Source of the DNA: CF-161 sp035259145
GTDB lineage: Bacteria; Chloroflexota; Dormibacteria; Dormibacterales; Dormibacteraceae
Direction of reading: 5' to 3'
NCBI GenBank assembly: GCA_035259145.1
Contig: DATFWQ010000388.1
Span: 1 to 23,362, forward strand
Length of the DNA stretch: 23,362 nucleotides
Shown one piece after another: positions 1-8,761 of the stretch (position 1 is its first letter; the number at the start of each line of letters is the position of its first letter). The notes beneath the pieces are model-generated. The model was not told the DNA's origin. It was given only the letters and a program-made list of their open reading frames with translations, and made no database searches. Made by a program: the position numbers and the translations under genes.

Positions 1-1157
1 TACCGCAGCACCAGTCGCCTGCCTTTGAAGCTCGGCGGCGGTCGAGCCTGGAACGCCTCCCGGAGCAGGCGGTTGAGCTCGTTGGTCGGCACCCGCGTCC
101 GCCGCTGGCCGACCACTTCCAGAGCTGTTGGCAGCACCCTCTCCACTCCCTGGCCGGTCAGAGCCGAGATCGTGATCACGGGCGCGTGGCGGACGAATCG
201 GAACTCCGTCCGCAGCTTCTTCTCCCAGCCGGACAGCTGCCGCTGCGGCCCTTCGACCAGGTCGATCTTGTTGACGACCAGCACGAGCCCCTTCCCTGCC
301 TCCAGCGCGTAGCTGGCGACATGCTGATCCTGCGCCAGCACGCCGGTCGACGCATCGAGAACGAGCAGCACCGCGTCGGCACGCTCCATGGCCTTGATGC
401 CGCGAAGCAGGCTGAAGTGCTCCAGCCTGTCGCGGGCTGCCGAGCGTCGCCGAATACCTGCCGTGTCGATCAGCACCACCGGCAGCCCGTCGAAGATCAG
501 CTCGGTATCGACCGGGTCGCGGGTGGTCCCTGGAGTGGCCGCTACGAGCGCTCTCTCGTCGCCCAGCAGCTGATTCAGCAGGGAGGACTTGCCGACGTTT
601 TGCCGCCCCATGATTGCCAGACGGGCAGCCGCCTCCTCCCCCTCGGAGACCTCTTCCGGAGGCGGCAGCAGCCCCATCACGGCGTCGAGGAGGTCGTCCA
701 CCCCGATCCCGTGCTGGCCCGACATCACGACCGGATCGGCAAACCCCAGCTCGAGCACCTCGTGTCGTAAGTACGCCTGGCGCGGATCGTCCACCTTGTT
801 GGCGGCGACGACGACAGGGCGGCGGGAGCGCCTCAGCATCTCGGCGATGTCGCGATCGATCGGCGTCACCCCCTCCCGCGCGTCCAGGAGGAAGACGATG
901 ACATTCGCCTCTTCGATTGCCAACCGCGTCTGGCGCTCTATGGCGGCCCTGGACGCATCGTCCGGGTTGAGGTCCAGGCCGGCGGTGTCGACGACTGTGA
1001 CCTCCCGGCCTCGCCACTCTGCCACGCCGTAGAGCCGGTCTCGGGTCAGTCCCGGCTGCCGGTCCACGATTGCTTTGCGCCACCCGATCAGACGGTTGAA
1101 GAGCGTGGACTTGCCCGTGTTAGGACGGCCGACGATGGCGACGATGGGCCGTGACAC
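1..1157 (-). CDS. der: GTPase Der (EngA), C-terminus cut by window edge
   Basis: Der is a double-GTPase that binds the 50S subunit and is needed for its maturation in the cytoplasm. Reading the minus strand from a GTG at 1157 gives a continuous frame to the window edge. The first G domain has GRPNTGKS (residues 10-17), DTAG (57-60) and NKVD (120-123). The second has GRQNVGKS (184-191), a DTAG followed by IRRR, and NKID near residue 300. About 385 residues are present, and the end of the KH-like C-terminal domain lies outside. The first P-loop has Thr where most Der proteins have Val (NTGKS for NVGKS). The GTG at 1157 puts the P-loop about ten residues in, as is usual for the family; an in-frame GTG at 1181 is the alternative. 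It is divergent from the debranching gene. Confidence 0.95.
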   Translation of the reverse strand, partial: MSRPIVAIVGRPNTGKSTLFNRLIGWRKAIVDRQPGLTRDRLYGVAEWRGREVTVVDTAGLDLNPDDASRAAIERQTRLAIEEANVIVFLLDAREGVTPIDRDIAEMLRRSRRPVVVAANKVDDPRQAYLRHEVLELGFADPVVMSGQHGIGVDDLLDAVMGLLPPPEEVSEGEEAAARLAIMGRQNVGKSSLLNQLLGDERALVAATPGTTRDPVDTELIFDGLPVVLIDTAGIRRRSAARDRLEHFSLLRGIKAMERADAVLLVLDASTGVLAQDQHVASYALEAGKGLVLVVNKIDLVEGPQRQLSGWEKKLRTEFRFVRHAPVITISALTGQGVERVLPTALEVVGQRRTRVPTNELNRLLREAFQARPPPSFKGRRLVLR

Positions 1158-1207
1158 CCGCCAATTGTGCGTCGGGCGCACGTGCCGGGCTGGACGGGGA
1201 GGGATCT

Positions 1208-1213
1208 TAGAAT
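1208..1213 (+). promoter_or_regulatory. -10 element (TAGAAT) for a leaderless debranching-enzyme transcript
   Basis: TAGAAT lies 8 nt before the GTG at 1222. That spacing puts the transcription start at or next to the start codon, and there is no Shine-Dalgarno sequence. The same arrangement recurs at other genes in this window. No clear -35 box is visible. Confidence 0.55.
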
Positions 1214-1221
1214 CTCAGAGA

Positions 1222-3378
1222 GTGCTGGCAGACCGCGTCATTCTCAAACACAACGACGTCTTCATGGTCACGGACCTCTCGGGCGACATAACCGCCGGCA
1301 ACGACGGCGGCCTCGGTCTCTATCGTTCGGACTCCCGCTTCCTCTCGATATACGAGCTCCGTCTGAACGGTCGGCGCCCAATCCTTCTAAGCCAGGGCGT
1401 GGACCGCGCGTACGTGGCGACCTTCCAGCTTGTAAATCCGACGCTGCAGGCGGTCGACGGCGGCGCTGACATCCCCAAGCAAAGCCTGAGCGTACGGCGC
1501 ACGAGATTTCTTCACGACGGCGTCCACGAGCGCATCGGCATCCAGAACTGCAACCGGCGTCCCGTCGAGGTCGAACTCGAGATGCGCTTCGACGCGGACT
1601 TCCTCGACATTTTCGAGGTCCGCGGCTACCGCCCGGAACGTCCGATGGCGACGCCGGAACCATCGGTCATGACGGAAACGGGCTTCACGTTCGGTTATCG
1701 CGGGATCGACGGTGTCAGGCGCTCGACGGAGGTCGTGTTCTGCCCAGTGCCCAGGCTGCAGCAGGACAGAGCCTGCATGACGGTTAAGCTCGCGCCCCAG
1801 GAGACGTTGGTGCTCCTGGTCGACATGCTGCCCATCATGGGCGAGGGGTACCCGGAGGACGACTTCCACTTCGACGCGGCCCTGAACGCGCTGGAGCGCC
1901 AGTACCAGGCCTGGAACCTGTCCTGCACGCGCTTTACGACCGACAACGAGCTGCTCGACGGGGGCCTCACCTGGCGCAACCTGGAGGACCTACGAGTGCT
2001 CTGCGACGACCGGGCCACCGGTCTCTTCCCCACTGCGGGGGTCCCCTGGTACGCAGTGCCGTTCGGTCGGGACGCCCTGATCACCTCCGTCCAGACGCTG
2101 GCCCTCAACCCCCAGCTCGCGGTCGGAAGCCTGCGCTACCTGGCGCGCCACCAGGGCACGAAGGTGGACCGCTACCGGGAGGAGGAGCCAGGGAAGATCC
2201 TGCACGAGATCCGGTTCGGTGAGCTGGCGAACCTGGGACAGATCCCGCACACCCCGTACTACGGCACCGTGGACGCGACGCCTCTCTTCCTCGTCCTGCT
2301 GGTCGAGCTGCTCGACTGGACTGCCGACATCGACCTCCTGAGCGAGCTCTCGCCCAACGTGATGGCCGCCCTGGAGTGGATCGACCGATACGGCGACCTG
2401 GACGGGGACGGCCTCGTCGAGTACGCCCAGCACTCGCGGGTCGGCGTGCGCAACCAGGGCTGGAAGGACTCGTACAACTCCCTGACCGAGAGCTTCGGCG
2501 AGCCGGCGCCGCTGCCGGCCGCCCTGGTCGAGGTTCAGGGCTACGTCTACCGCGCCAAAAAAGGACTGGCTCGGATCTTTCGCAAGCTCGGCCGCGTGGG
2601 GGAGGCAGAACGCCTCCAGACACAGGCCGACGAGCTGCGCCAGAGGTTCGAAGATCTCTACTGGATGCCCCGCGACGGCTACTATGCGCAGGCTCTGGAC
2701 CGGGACAAGCGGCAGGTCGAGTCCATCAGCAGCAACCCCGGCCACTGCCTGTGGTCGGGAATAGTCGACCCTGACCGCGCGCGGAAGGTGGTCGCCAGGC
2801 TCATGTCCGAGGAGATGTTCTCCGGCTGGGGCGTGCGCACTCTGTCCACCGAGGCCGTCAGCTACAACCCGATGAGCTATCACAATGGCTCGGTCTGGCC
2901 CCACGACAACTCGATAATCGCAGCCGGTTTGCGCCGCTACGGCTACCGGGACGAGGCACAGCAGATCGCACAGTCCGTGATCGAGGCCTGTACGCGCTTC
3001 TCCGACCACCGCATCCCCGAACTCTTCTGCGGCTTCCCCCGCGACACTCGGTTCGATGCGGGCCCAGGTGAGTACCTGGTCAGCTGCAGCCCCCAGGCCT
3101 GGGGGGCGGGTGCGCTCTTCCACCTACTCCAGATCCTGGCGGGGGTCGAAGTCGACATGTTCGAAGGTCGCGTGAGGATCGACCCGCTGGACACCCCGCT
3201 CTATCGCCGCCTCAGGGTCGAGGGCATGCGGGTGGGAGACGGGGAAATCGACTTCACGGTTGAGTGCGGCGAGGGCGCGCGCGTCCAGGTCGACCACAAG
3301 CCGGCGGGGCTCACGCTGGAGCTGCCTGCCCAGAGCAAGGCTCCCACGCTCCGGATGCGCCGCGTCGCACCGCTTTGA
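1222..3378 (+). CDS. glycogen-debranching-type glycoside hydrolase (amylo-alpha-1,6-glucosidase family)
   Basis: The 718-residue protein has the architecture of bacterial glycogen debranching-like proteins. An N-terminal beta domain (about 1-220) begins with an LKHNDVF..TD..GDI motif, and an (alpha/alpha)6 barrel glucosidase domain follows. Conserved barrel motifs include FGRDALI at 281-287 and HNGSVWPHDN at 554-563. It probably hydrolyses alpha-1,6 or related alpha-glucosidic linkages in the cytoplasm; the exact substrate cannot be read from the sequence. The GTG at 1222 was chosen because it gives the family's usual N-terminus and lies 8 nt after a TAGAAT box. The frame is open further upstream, but that part overlaps the Der promoter region. 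It is the first gene of a + strand cluster and overlaps the next start by 4 bp, suggesting translational coupling. Confidence 0.85.
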   Translation: MLADRVILKHNDVFMVTDLSGDITAGNDGGLGLYRSDSRFLSIYELRLNGRRPILLSQGVDRAYVATFQLVNPTLQAVDGGADIPKQSLSVRRTRFLHDGVHERIGIQNCNRRPVEVELEMRFDADFLDIFEVRGYRPERPMATPEPSVMTETGFTFGYRGIDGVRRSTEVVFCPVPRLQQDRACMTVKLAPQETLVLLVDMLPIMGEGYPEDDFHFDAALNALERQYQAWNLSCTRFTTDNELLDGGLTWRNLEDLRVLCDDRATGLFPTAGVPWYAVPFGRDALITSVQTLALNPQLAVGSLRYLARHQGTKVDRYREEEPGKILHEIRFGELANLGQIPHTPYYGTVDATPLFLVLLVELLDWTADIDLLSELSPNVMAALEWIDRYGDLDGDGLVEYAQHSRVGVRNQGWKDSYNSLTESFGEPAPLPAALVEVQGYVYRAKKGLARIFRKLGRVGEAERLQTQADELRQRFEDLYWMPRDGYYAQALDRDKRQVESISSNPGHCLWSGIVDPDRARKVVARLMSEEMFSGWGVRTLSTEAVSYNPMSYHNGSVWPHDNSIIAAGLRRYGYRDEAQQIAQSVIEACTRFSDHRIPELFCGFPRDTRFDAGPGEYLVSCSPQAWGAGALFHLLQILAGVEVDMFEGRVRIDPLDTPLYRRLRVEGMRVGDGEIDFTVECGEGARVQVDHKPAGLTLELPAQSKAPTLRMRRVAPL

Positions 3379-4595
3379 CAAATGCCACGCGGGGACGGCG
3401 CCTGGCGCTGCTGCACTACACCGCCGCCCCCGTCACCGGCGGCGTCGAGTCTGTTCTGTCGAGCCACGCACAGCTGCTCCGCGAGGCAGGCCACGACGTC
3501 CGCATGATCGCGGGCCGTGGCGACGCCCGAGTGGTGCCCGAGGTCGACTCGCGGCATCGCGAGGTCGAGCACCTTGCCAGGCGCCTTGCCGCCGGCGAGG
3601 GGGCACAAGACGCGTTCGAAGGCCTCCGTGCACGGCTCGTCGAGCGGCTGCAGCCGCTGGTGGCCGACCGGGACCTGGTCATCGCCCACAACGTGCTGAC
3701 GATGCCGTTCAACCTGCCCCTGGCTGCCGCACTGGTGGATATGGGTACGCCACTCGTGGCCTGGACCCACGACCTGGCCTGGCTCAATCCCCGATATCTG
3801 GCGTACCAGAGACCGTATTGGCCATGGTCCATCCTCAGTCAGGCCCAGCCGGGCGTGCGATACGTCGCCATCTCGCGGGTCAGGCAGCGCGAGCTTGTGG
3901 ATTTGATGCGTCTGCAACCGCGGGAGGTGCCCGTGGTGCCGAACGGGATCAGCCCTGCCACCTTCTGGGGATTGAGCCACCAGACCGTCGAGCTGGCACG
4001 AGAGGCCGGGTTTGAGGGGGCTGACCCTTTGATCCTGGTGCCCGTCCGCATCACGCGCCGGAAGCGCCTCGAGCTGGCAATCGAGACGATCGCCCTTCTG
4101 CGGGTCCAGTATCCGCGGCTCAAACTGGTCGTGAGCGGACCACTGGGCCCACACTCCGTCGACAACGTGGCATATGTCGCTGAGCTTCGAAGGCTGCGGT
4201 CGTCCCTCGACCTGGAGGATCACGTGATCTTCATCTGCGACCTTGCGAAACCGAACGGCGAACATCCGATCGATGACCCGGCTGTGGCCGAGCTGTACCG
4301 CATGGCGGACCTCATCCTGTTGCCGAGCGAGTCTGAGGGATTTGGCCTTCCCGCCCTCGAAGCCGGACTCAGCCAGACCCCGCTCGTCTGCGCAGACATC
4401 GCTGTACTGCGGGAGACCACAGAGGGTCACGCCTGGTTGTTCCCGGCGAGCGGTGACGCCGTCGCCGTTGCCAGCACGGCACGCAGGGCACTCGCCAGCC
4501 GGGCAGCGCGCCTGCGGCGGCACGTGCTCCGGAGCTATGGCTGGCCGGCTGTGATGCCACAGCTCGAGCGTGTGATCGAGGCGAGCTGTGGCTGA
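3375..4595 (+). CDS. glycosyltransferase family 4 (GT-B fold)
   Basis: The 406-residue protein has the GT4 layout. An N-terminal Rossmann half contains a glycine-rich TGGVES segment after the first strand. The C-terminal donor-binding half contains VVPNGIS and an E-x7-E motif (E321 to E329 in ESEGFGLPALE). It should move a sugar from a nucleotide-sugar donor, with retention, onto an unidentified acceptor. The TTG at 3375 was chosen because it overlaps the upstream stop as TTGA and starts directly before the first beta strand. It overlaps the following gene by 8 bp, so the three genes are almost certainly one operon. The neighbours suggest a role in alpha-glucan or glucosylglycerate-type metabolism, which is inference. 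Confidence 0.85.
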   Translation: MTNATRGRRLALLHYTAAPVTGGVESVLSSHAQLLREAGHDVRMIAGRGDARVVPEVDSRHREVEHLARRLAAGEGAQDAFEGLRARLVERLQPLVADRDLVIAHNVLTMPFNLPLAAALVDMGTPLVAWTHDLAWLNPRYLAYQRPYWPWSILSQAQPGVRYVAISRVRQRELVDLMRLQPREVPVVPNGISPATFWGLSHQTVELAREAGFEGADPLILVPVRITRRKRLELAIETIALLRVQYPRLKLVVSGPLGPHSVDNVAYVAELRRLRSSLDLEDHVIFICDLAKPNGEHPIDDPAVAELYRMADLILLPSESEGFGLPALEAGLSQTPLVCADIAVLRETTEGHAWLFPASGDAVAVASTARRALASRAARLRRHVLRSYGWPAVMPQLERVIEASCG

Positions 4596-6459
4596 CCGCC
4601 ACCCGCGTGTACTGATCCCGGTCACACGGGCCCGCACCGCGGCTGGGCTGCTGGAGGTTGCCGCCGGCATCCTGCGCCGGGAGAACGGCAGCGGGCTGCT
4701 GCTGGGCGTAGTGGAGCTGCCCCAGGGCCGCCCCATCGCGCAGAGCGTGACCATAGCTCGCCGGTATCGATCCCTTCTCCAGCGCATCACGGAGCTGGAG
4801 ACGCGGGTCGAGGCTCGTTATGGCGTACAGGTACGCGTTGCGGGCAGCCTATCCCAGGGCGTACGTGAGGCGGCTTTCGAGAACCAGGCCGACCTGATCC
4901 TGCTCGCCTGGCCCGGGCTGGGCACCAGCCGGCCATCCGATCGCAACATCGAAGATCTGGTCGCAGACCCTCCCGCTGATCTGCTGCTGGTTCGGCAGGA
5001 CCCCTCGGGTGGCGGTATCCGCACGTCCGACGGCGTCCTGGTGCCGGTCCGAGGCGGCCCCAGTGCCAGGCTGGCACTCCGGGCTGCCGCGGCACTAGCC
5101 GGCTCTCCGCGTGTGCCGGTGACGGCGCTGCACGTTCACGACCCGCGACACTCGGTCGATAAGCAACAGCGCGAGTCGCGGGATTTCCGCCAGATGCTCC
5201 GCGAGGTGAGCCGCCGCCGCATCCAGCCGGTGGAGGTGGTGGCGGCGAACCCCAGCCAGGCAATCACCGACGCCGGGCGTCACCACGGGGTGACCGTCCT
5301 CGGCGCCTACGCCGACGCCAGCCGGTCATCGGTGCTGGTGGGCTCACGGCTGGCCAAGACGGTGGAGGCACTTCCGGGCACAGTGATCGTGGCCAAGAGC
5401 TCCAAAGCCGTCCCACCGATATTCGTGGACGAGCCGATGCCTCCAATCATGGTCAGCGGAGCCGACGTTTCCACCGTGGTGGACAAGTGGTTCGCCGAGA
5501 ACACCTTTCACTCTCGCGAGTTTCGCGACGTCGGGCGCCTCGTCGGGCTCAAGCGGCGCCACGGTCTGACGATCAGCCTTGGCCTGCCGACCCTCAATGA
5601 AGAGGCCACGATCGGCGACGTGATCTCCACCCTGAAGGGCGACCTTATGGACCTCACGCCGCTGCTCGACGAGATTGTTGTGATCGACAGTGCGTCGACC
5701 GACCGCACCGTGGAGATCGCGCGCTCGTTGGGGGTTGCGGTCGTGCAGCATTCCGAGGTTCTGCCGGGCCACGGCTCCTTCAAGGGCAAGGGCGAGGCGT
5801 TGTGGAAGAGCCTCCACGTGCTGAAGGGAGACATCGTGGTCTGGTGCGACACCGACATCTCCAACATCCACCCCCAGTTCGTCTATGGCACGGTCGGCCC
5901 GCTGCTTGCCGACTCCAGGATCAGCTATGTCAAAGGCTTCTACCGACGGCCGCTGAACTTCGGCGGCGAGCTTCACGCCACCGGTGGTGGAAGGGTTACC
6001 GAGCTCGCGGCACGCCCGCTGATCAATCTCTTTTATCCGGTGCTGTCGGGCCTGGTCCAGCCGCTGTCCGGTGAGTACGCAGGCCGGCGTGAGCTGCTCG
6101 AGCGACTGCCGTTCTTCACCGGGTATGGCGTGGAGACCGGGCACCTCATCGACATCGTCGAGAACTTCGGTTTGAACTGCATAGCTCAGACCGACCTGGG
6201 AATGCGGATCCACCGAAACCACGGTCTCCTCGACCTCTCCAAGATGGCGTTCGCGATCATGCAGGTCGCGATCAAGCGACTGGGCGACCGGCACCGGATC
6301 CACCTCCTGGAGGAGATCAACCGGTCGATGAAGCTTGTCCATTACCACAATGACCGCTTCTTCCTCGAAGTCCGGGAGATCGGCGACTGGGAACGGCCGC
6401 CGATGGCGGCGATTCCGGAGTACCTGTTCAGCCGGACGCCGATCAAGCTGGCGAACTGA
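4588..6459 (+). CDS. fusion of two universal stress protein-like domains with a GpgS-type glucosyltransferase
   Basis: The 623-residue protein has three parts. Residues about 1-140 and 145-275 look like two universal stress protein (UspA-like) domains. Residues about 325-623 are a GT2-type (GT-A) domain closely resembling glucosyl-3-phosphoglycerate synthase: a LPTLNEE motif near 333, the DTD metal-binding motif at 421-423, GKGEALWKSL, and a SGEYAGRRELLERLPF segment. GpgS transfers glucose from UDP- or ADP-glucose to 3-phosphoglycerate. This is the first step towards glucosylglycerate (a compatible solute) or mycobacterial methylglucose lipopolysaccharide. Family GpgS proteins are usually about 300-330 residues, so the N-terminal half is extra. 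The GTG at 4588 lies within the end of the GT4 gene. Substrate specificity is inferred. Confidence 0.85.
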   Translation: MADRHPRVLIPVTRARTAAGLLEVAAGILRRENGSGLLLGVVELPQGRPIAQSVTIARRYRSLLQRITELETRVEARYGVQVRVAGSLSQGVREAAFENQADLILLAWPGLGTSRPSDRNIEDLVADPPADLLLVRQDPSGGGIRTSDGVLVPVRGGPSARLALRAAAALAGSPRVPVTALHVHDPRHSVDKQQRESRDFRQMLREVSRRRIQPVEVVAANPSQAITDAGRHHGVTVLGAYADASRSSVLVGSRLAKTVEALPGTVIVAKSSKAVPPIFVDEPMPPIMVSGADVSTVVDKWFAENTFHSREFRDVGRLVGLKRRHGLTISLGLPTLNEEATIGDVISTLKGDLMDLTPLLDEIVVIDSASTDRTVEIARSLGVAVVQHSEVLPGHGSFKGKGEALWKSLHVLKGDIVVWCDTDISNIHPQFVYGTVGPLLADSRISYVKGFYRRPLNFGGELHATGGGRVTELAARPLINLFYPVLSGLVQPLSGEYAGRRELLERLPFFTGYGVETGHLIDIVENFGLNCIAQTDLGMRIHRNHGLLDLSKMAFAIMQVAIKRLGDRHRIHLLEEINRSMKLVHYHNDRFFLEVREIGDWERPPMAAIPEYLFSRTPIKLAN

Positions 6460-6476
6460 TCGCGGTACTGCACGAA

Positions 6477-7157
6477 GTGGGTGAGCCGCAGTCTCCGCTC
6501 GACATCGTCCCGTCATTTCGGCTGATCGGCCAGAACCTCGGCGGAAGTCTGCTGCTCAACGGTGTCGCGCCGTTCGTCGCCTACCAGGTCCTCAGTGCCA
6601 GGGGCGTACCGGTGGTTCGGGCGCTGGTGCTGACGTCGGTCTTTCCGATCGCCGGCCTTCTTGTGGGCTTTGCGCGCAGCCGCCGAGCTGACGCCATAGG
6701 CGTGATCTCGCTGGTCCTCATCGCGGTCGGCATTGCCGGCTCGATGAACTTCGGTCCCCGCTTCTACCTTGTCCGCGTCTCGTTCGGCACCTCGGCCTTC
6801 GGCCTGCTCTGCCTGGCCTCCCTTCTCTACCGTCGCCCTCTGATGTTCTACCTGGGCCGACAGGTTTCCACAGGCAACGAGCCCACCCGAGCGGCCTACT
6901 ATGACGCCCTCTGGCAGCGCCCACGGTTTCGCCACGTGCAGCGTGTTGTCACCGCCACCTGGGGGATCGGGTACACGCTCGAGGCCGGCGTACGACTTCT
7001 GGTGGCGGTGACCTTGCCGATTGGCGTGGTCCTGTTGGTGGAGCCGATCATCGGCTACGTGGTGCTCGGACTGCTGATGCTCTGGACGATTCGTTACACG
7101 CGCGGCGCAGCGCTCGAGGCGTCAAGGCCTGGCCTCTCGTCGACGCCGGCCAACTGA
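6477..7157 (+). CDS. VC0807-like integral membrane protein
   Basis: The 226-residue protein has about six hydrophobic segments, near residues 18-37, 43-64, 73-90, 98-117, 160-180 and 182-205. The segments ALVLTSVFPIAGLLVG and MFYLGRQ resemble the VC0807 family, whose function is unknown. It starts with GTG 17 nt after the GpgS fusion stop and is the last gene of the + strand cluster. A transport or membrane role linked to the sugar products is possible but unsupported. The family assignment is by pattern only. Confidence 0.6.
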   Translation: MGEPQSPLDIVPSFRLIGQNLGGSLLLNGVAPFVAYQVLSARGVPVVRALVLTSVFPIAGLLVGFARSRRADAIGVISLVLIAVGIAGSMNFGPRFYLVRVSFGTSAFGLLCLASLLYRRPLMFYLGRQVSTGNEPTRAAYYDALWQRPRFRHVQRVVTATWGIGYTLEAGVRLLVAVTLPIGVVLLVEPIIGYVVLGLLMLWTIRYTRGAALEASRPGLSSTPAN

Positions 7158-7167
7158 TCGGACCGGT

Positions 7168-7194
7168 TGCACAGTCGATGAGCTTTCGAGTGCA
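7168..7194. terminator. hairpin between convergent genes
   Basis: TGCAC, an AG bulge and TCGA pair with TCGA-GTGCA around a 7-nt loop, in the 54-bp gap between the + strand sugar operon and the minus-strand map gene. No T-run follows on either strand, so intrinsic termination is only a weak suggestion. Confidence 0.3.
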
Positions 7195-7211
7195 CTGGAA
7201 AAAGGGCGTGT

Positions 7212-8213
7212 TCAGGCGGTCGCCACCAGCTCGTTGGCGGTCAGCACGTCCACGCCGCGATCCGTGACCAGCACGGTGTGCTCGAACTGGGCCGAGCGAG
7301 CGAGGTCCGCGGTCACAGCCGTCCATCCGTCATTCCAGAGAACGGCCCGCCAGGTTCCGGCGTTGATCATCGGCTCAACCGTGAAGACCATCCCCGGCTG
7401 CATGACGAGGCGCTCGCGCGGGTTGTAGTGGTGGAGCACCTGGAGGCCGGTCTGGAAGCGGGGTCCGATACCGTGGCCCACGAACTGCCGGACGACCGAG
7501 TATCCGAGCTCAGCGGCGAGGCCTTCGATGGCTTTCCCGATATCTGACAAAGGCCTGCCCGGCCGCACTGCTCCAATGCCTGCCTGAAGGCACTTCAGAG
7601 CGCCACGGACCAGCCGGCGAGCCACCGGATTGACCTCACCCACACAGAGCGTGGCTGAGCAGTCGCCGTGCGCGCCGTCCGAGTACACCGTGACGTCGAC
7701 GTTGACGATGTCGCCCGATTTCAGCCGTCGGGAGTCAGGAATCCCGTGGCAGATCACCTCGTTCACTGATGTGCAGATGGACTTTTCGTAGCCGTGGTAG
7801 TTGAGGGTGCTTGGGTACACGCTGCGGCGAGCGCACTCGTCGTAGGCGGCCGAATCGAGCTGATCGGTCGTGATGCCAGGGCGGACCAGGCCTGCCAGGA
7901 AGGTCAGCACCTCAGCCGCGTGGCGGCATGCTCCGCGCAGCCGGACGATCTCGTCCTCAGTCCGGACGGCTGGCACGGGGCGCGAATCCGGTACGCCTGT
8001 GTACGTATATTCGGGACCCACGACGCCGGCCGGCGGGTCTCGTCTGGCAGCCGTCGGCGCCGGGTGCAGAGCCCATGCAAACGGGTGAGCAGCCAGGTAA
8101 AGCGCCGCGCCCGGGCCCGGCTTGATGAACGGCCGGTGGCACTTCCTGAATGGGTACCCGCTCCCACACCAGCACAGCTGGTCTCGCTGGCGGGCCGGAC
8201 GGGCAGCTGTCAA
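7212..8213 (-). CDS. map: methionine aminopeptidase type I with N-terminal SEC-C zinc motif
   Basis: The 333-residue enzyme removes the initiator Met from nascent proteins. An N-terminal SEC-C motif (C14, C16, C25, H26) likely binds zinc and may help ribosome association. A type I MetAP domain follows from about residue 83. The usual dinuclear metal ligands are all visible: Asp in VNVDVT, Asp in HGDCSAT, His in GHGIG, Glu in FTVEPM and Glu in QFEHTV. A TTG start at 8213 overlaps the MarR stop as TTGA, implying coupled translation with the regulator. E. coli Map is about 264 residues; the extra length here is the SEC-C region and a linker. Confidence 0.93.
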   Translation of the reverse strand: MTAARPARQRDQLCWCGSGYPFRKCHRPFIKPGPGAALYLAAHPFAWALHPAPTAARRDPPAGVVGPEYTYTGVPDSRPVPAVRTEDEIVRLRGACRHAAEVLTFLAGLVRPGITTDQLDSAAYDECARRSVYPSTLNYHGYEKSICTSVNEVICHGIPDSRRLKSGDIVNVDVTVYSDGAHGDCSATLCVGEVNPVARRLVRGALKCLQAGIGAVRPGRPLSDIGKAIEGLAAELGYSVVRQFVGHGIGPRFQTGLQVLHHYNPRERLVMQPGMVFTVEPMINAGTWRAVLWNDGWTAVTADLARSAQFEHTVLVTDRGVDVLTANELVATA

Positions 8214-8656
8214 CGCGGCTGCTCGTTGAGGCGGCGCAGGATCCTGCGCAGCACCTCGCGCTGGCTCGGCGACAGGCCGCGGAGGGCGGGGTGATCCTCG
8301 GCCAGCCTGAGCTCCAGGCGCCGGCGAAGGTCTCTGCCCCTGTCCGTCAGAAGAACGCCCCTCACCCGGCGGTCCTCGCTGCCCTGCCGGCTGACCAGCC
8401 CCCTGGCTTCGAGGCGCCCCACCGCAACGGTGACGTTCGACGGGTTGGCTCCCAGCCTGGCGGCAAGTTCGCGCATGGTGAGCGGACGCTCCGACTCCAG
8501 CACCTGTAGCGACTTGGCCTCCGGCACCGAGAGGTTGAACTCCGCCGCCCGTGCCTGGAACTGAACCCAGATCCGCCCCACCAGCCCGTCGGCCAGTCCG
8601 ATGATCTCGCGAGTCGCCTGTTCCTCTTCAGGGGCAGGCAAGGCATGAGCCGTCAC
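8210..8656 (-). CDS. MarR-family transcriptional regulator
   Basis: The 148-residue protein has the MarR winged-helix pattern. LTMRELAARLGANPSNVTVAVGRLEARGLV is the recognition-helix region (about 60-90), followed by the wing RQGSEDRRVRGVLLT. It should bind palindromic operators as a dimer. Its GTG start lies 8 nt downstream of TAAACT (8670-8665), so it is probably leaderless. It is translationally coupled to map and divergent from the VOC gene. The intergenic dyad at 8709-8745 is a candidate autoregulatory operator. The ligand is unknown. Confidence 0.88.
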   Translation of the reverse strand: MTAHALPAPEEEQATREIIGLADGLVGRIWVQFQARAAEFNLSVPEAKSLQVLESERPLTMRELAARLGANPSNVTVAVGRLEARGLVSRQGSEDRRVRGVLLTDRGRDLRRRLELRLAEDHPALRGLSPSQREVLRRILRRLNEQPR

Positions 8657-8664
8657 CGGGCACC

Positions 8665-8670
8665 AGTTTA
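8665..8670 (-). promoter_or_regulatory. -10 element (TAAACT) of the marR-map operon
   Basis: TAAACT on the minus strand is followed by exactly 8 nt and the GTG start of marR, with no Shine-Dalgarno sequence. A TTGATT-like sequence about 15 nt upstream could be the -35 element. Confidence 0.55.
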
Positions 8671-8708
8671 GCCCCCCGTGTCAGGAATCAACCCGCTCCG
8701 CGTTACAG

Positions 8709-8745
8709 TAGTGCTACAGCACCATAATTCCAGATATAGTGCTAC
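8709..8745. promoter_or_regulatory. candidate MarR operator region between divergent genes
   Basis: TAGTGCTAC occurs twice in direct orientation (8709-8717 and 8737-8745, 28 bp apart). The first copy is part of the inverted repeat GTGCT-AC-AGCAC (8711-8722). The second copy overlaps TATAGT (8735-8740), which could be the -10 element of the rightward VOC transcript. Symmetry and position between a MarR gene and its divergent neighbour suggest an operator; binding is not shown. Confidence 0.45.
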
Positions 8746-8761
8746 GACATAACTATGGACA

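Noticed and set aside
1990..3123. 377-codon minus-strand frame
   Set aside because: Shadow of the debranching enzyme, whose + frame carries conserved barrel motifs.
3201..4790. 529-codon open frame on the minus strand
   Set aside because: It is antisense to the GT4 gene, whose + strand frame has clear motifs. Its translation is rich in His, Gln and Asp with no domain, as expected of a GC-rich shadow frame.
5344..6516. 390-codon minus-strand frame
   Set aside because: Antisense to the GpgS-like domain and without recognisable motifs.
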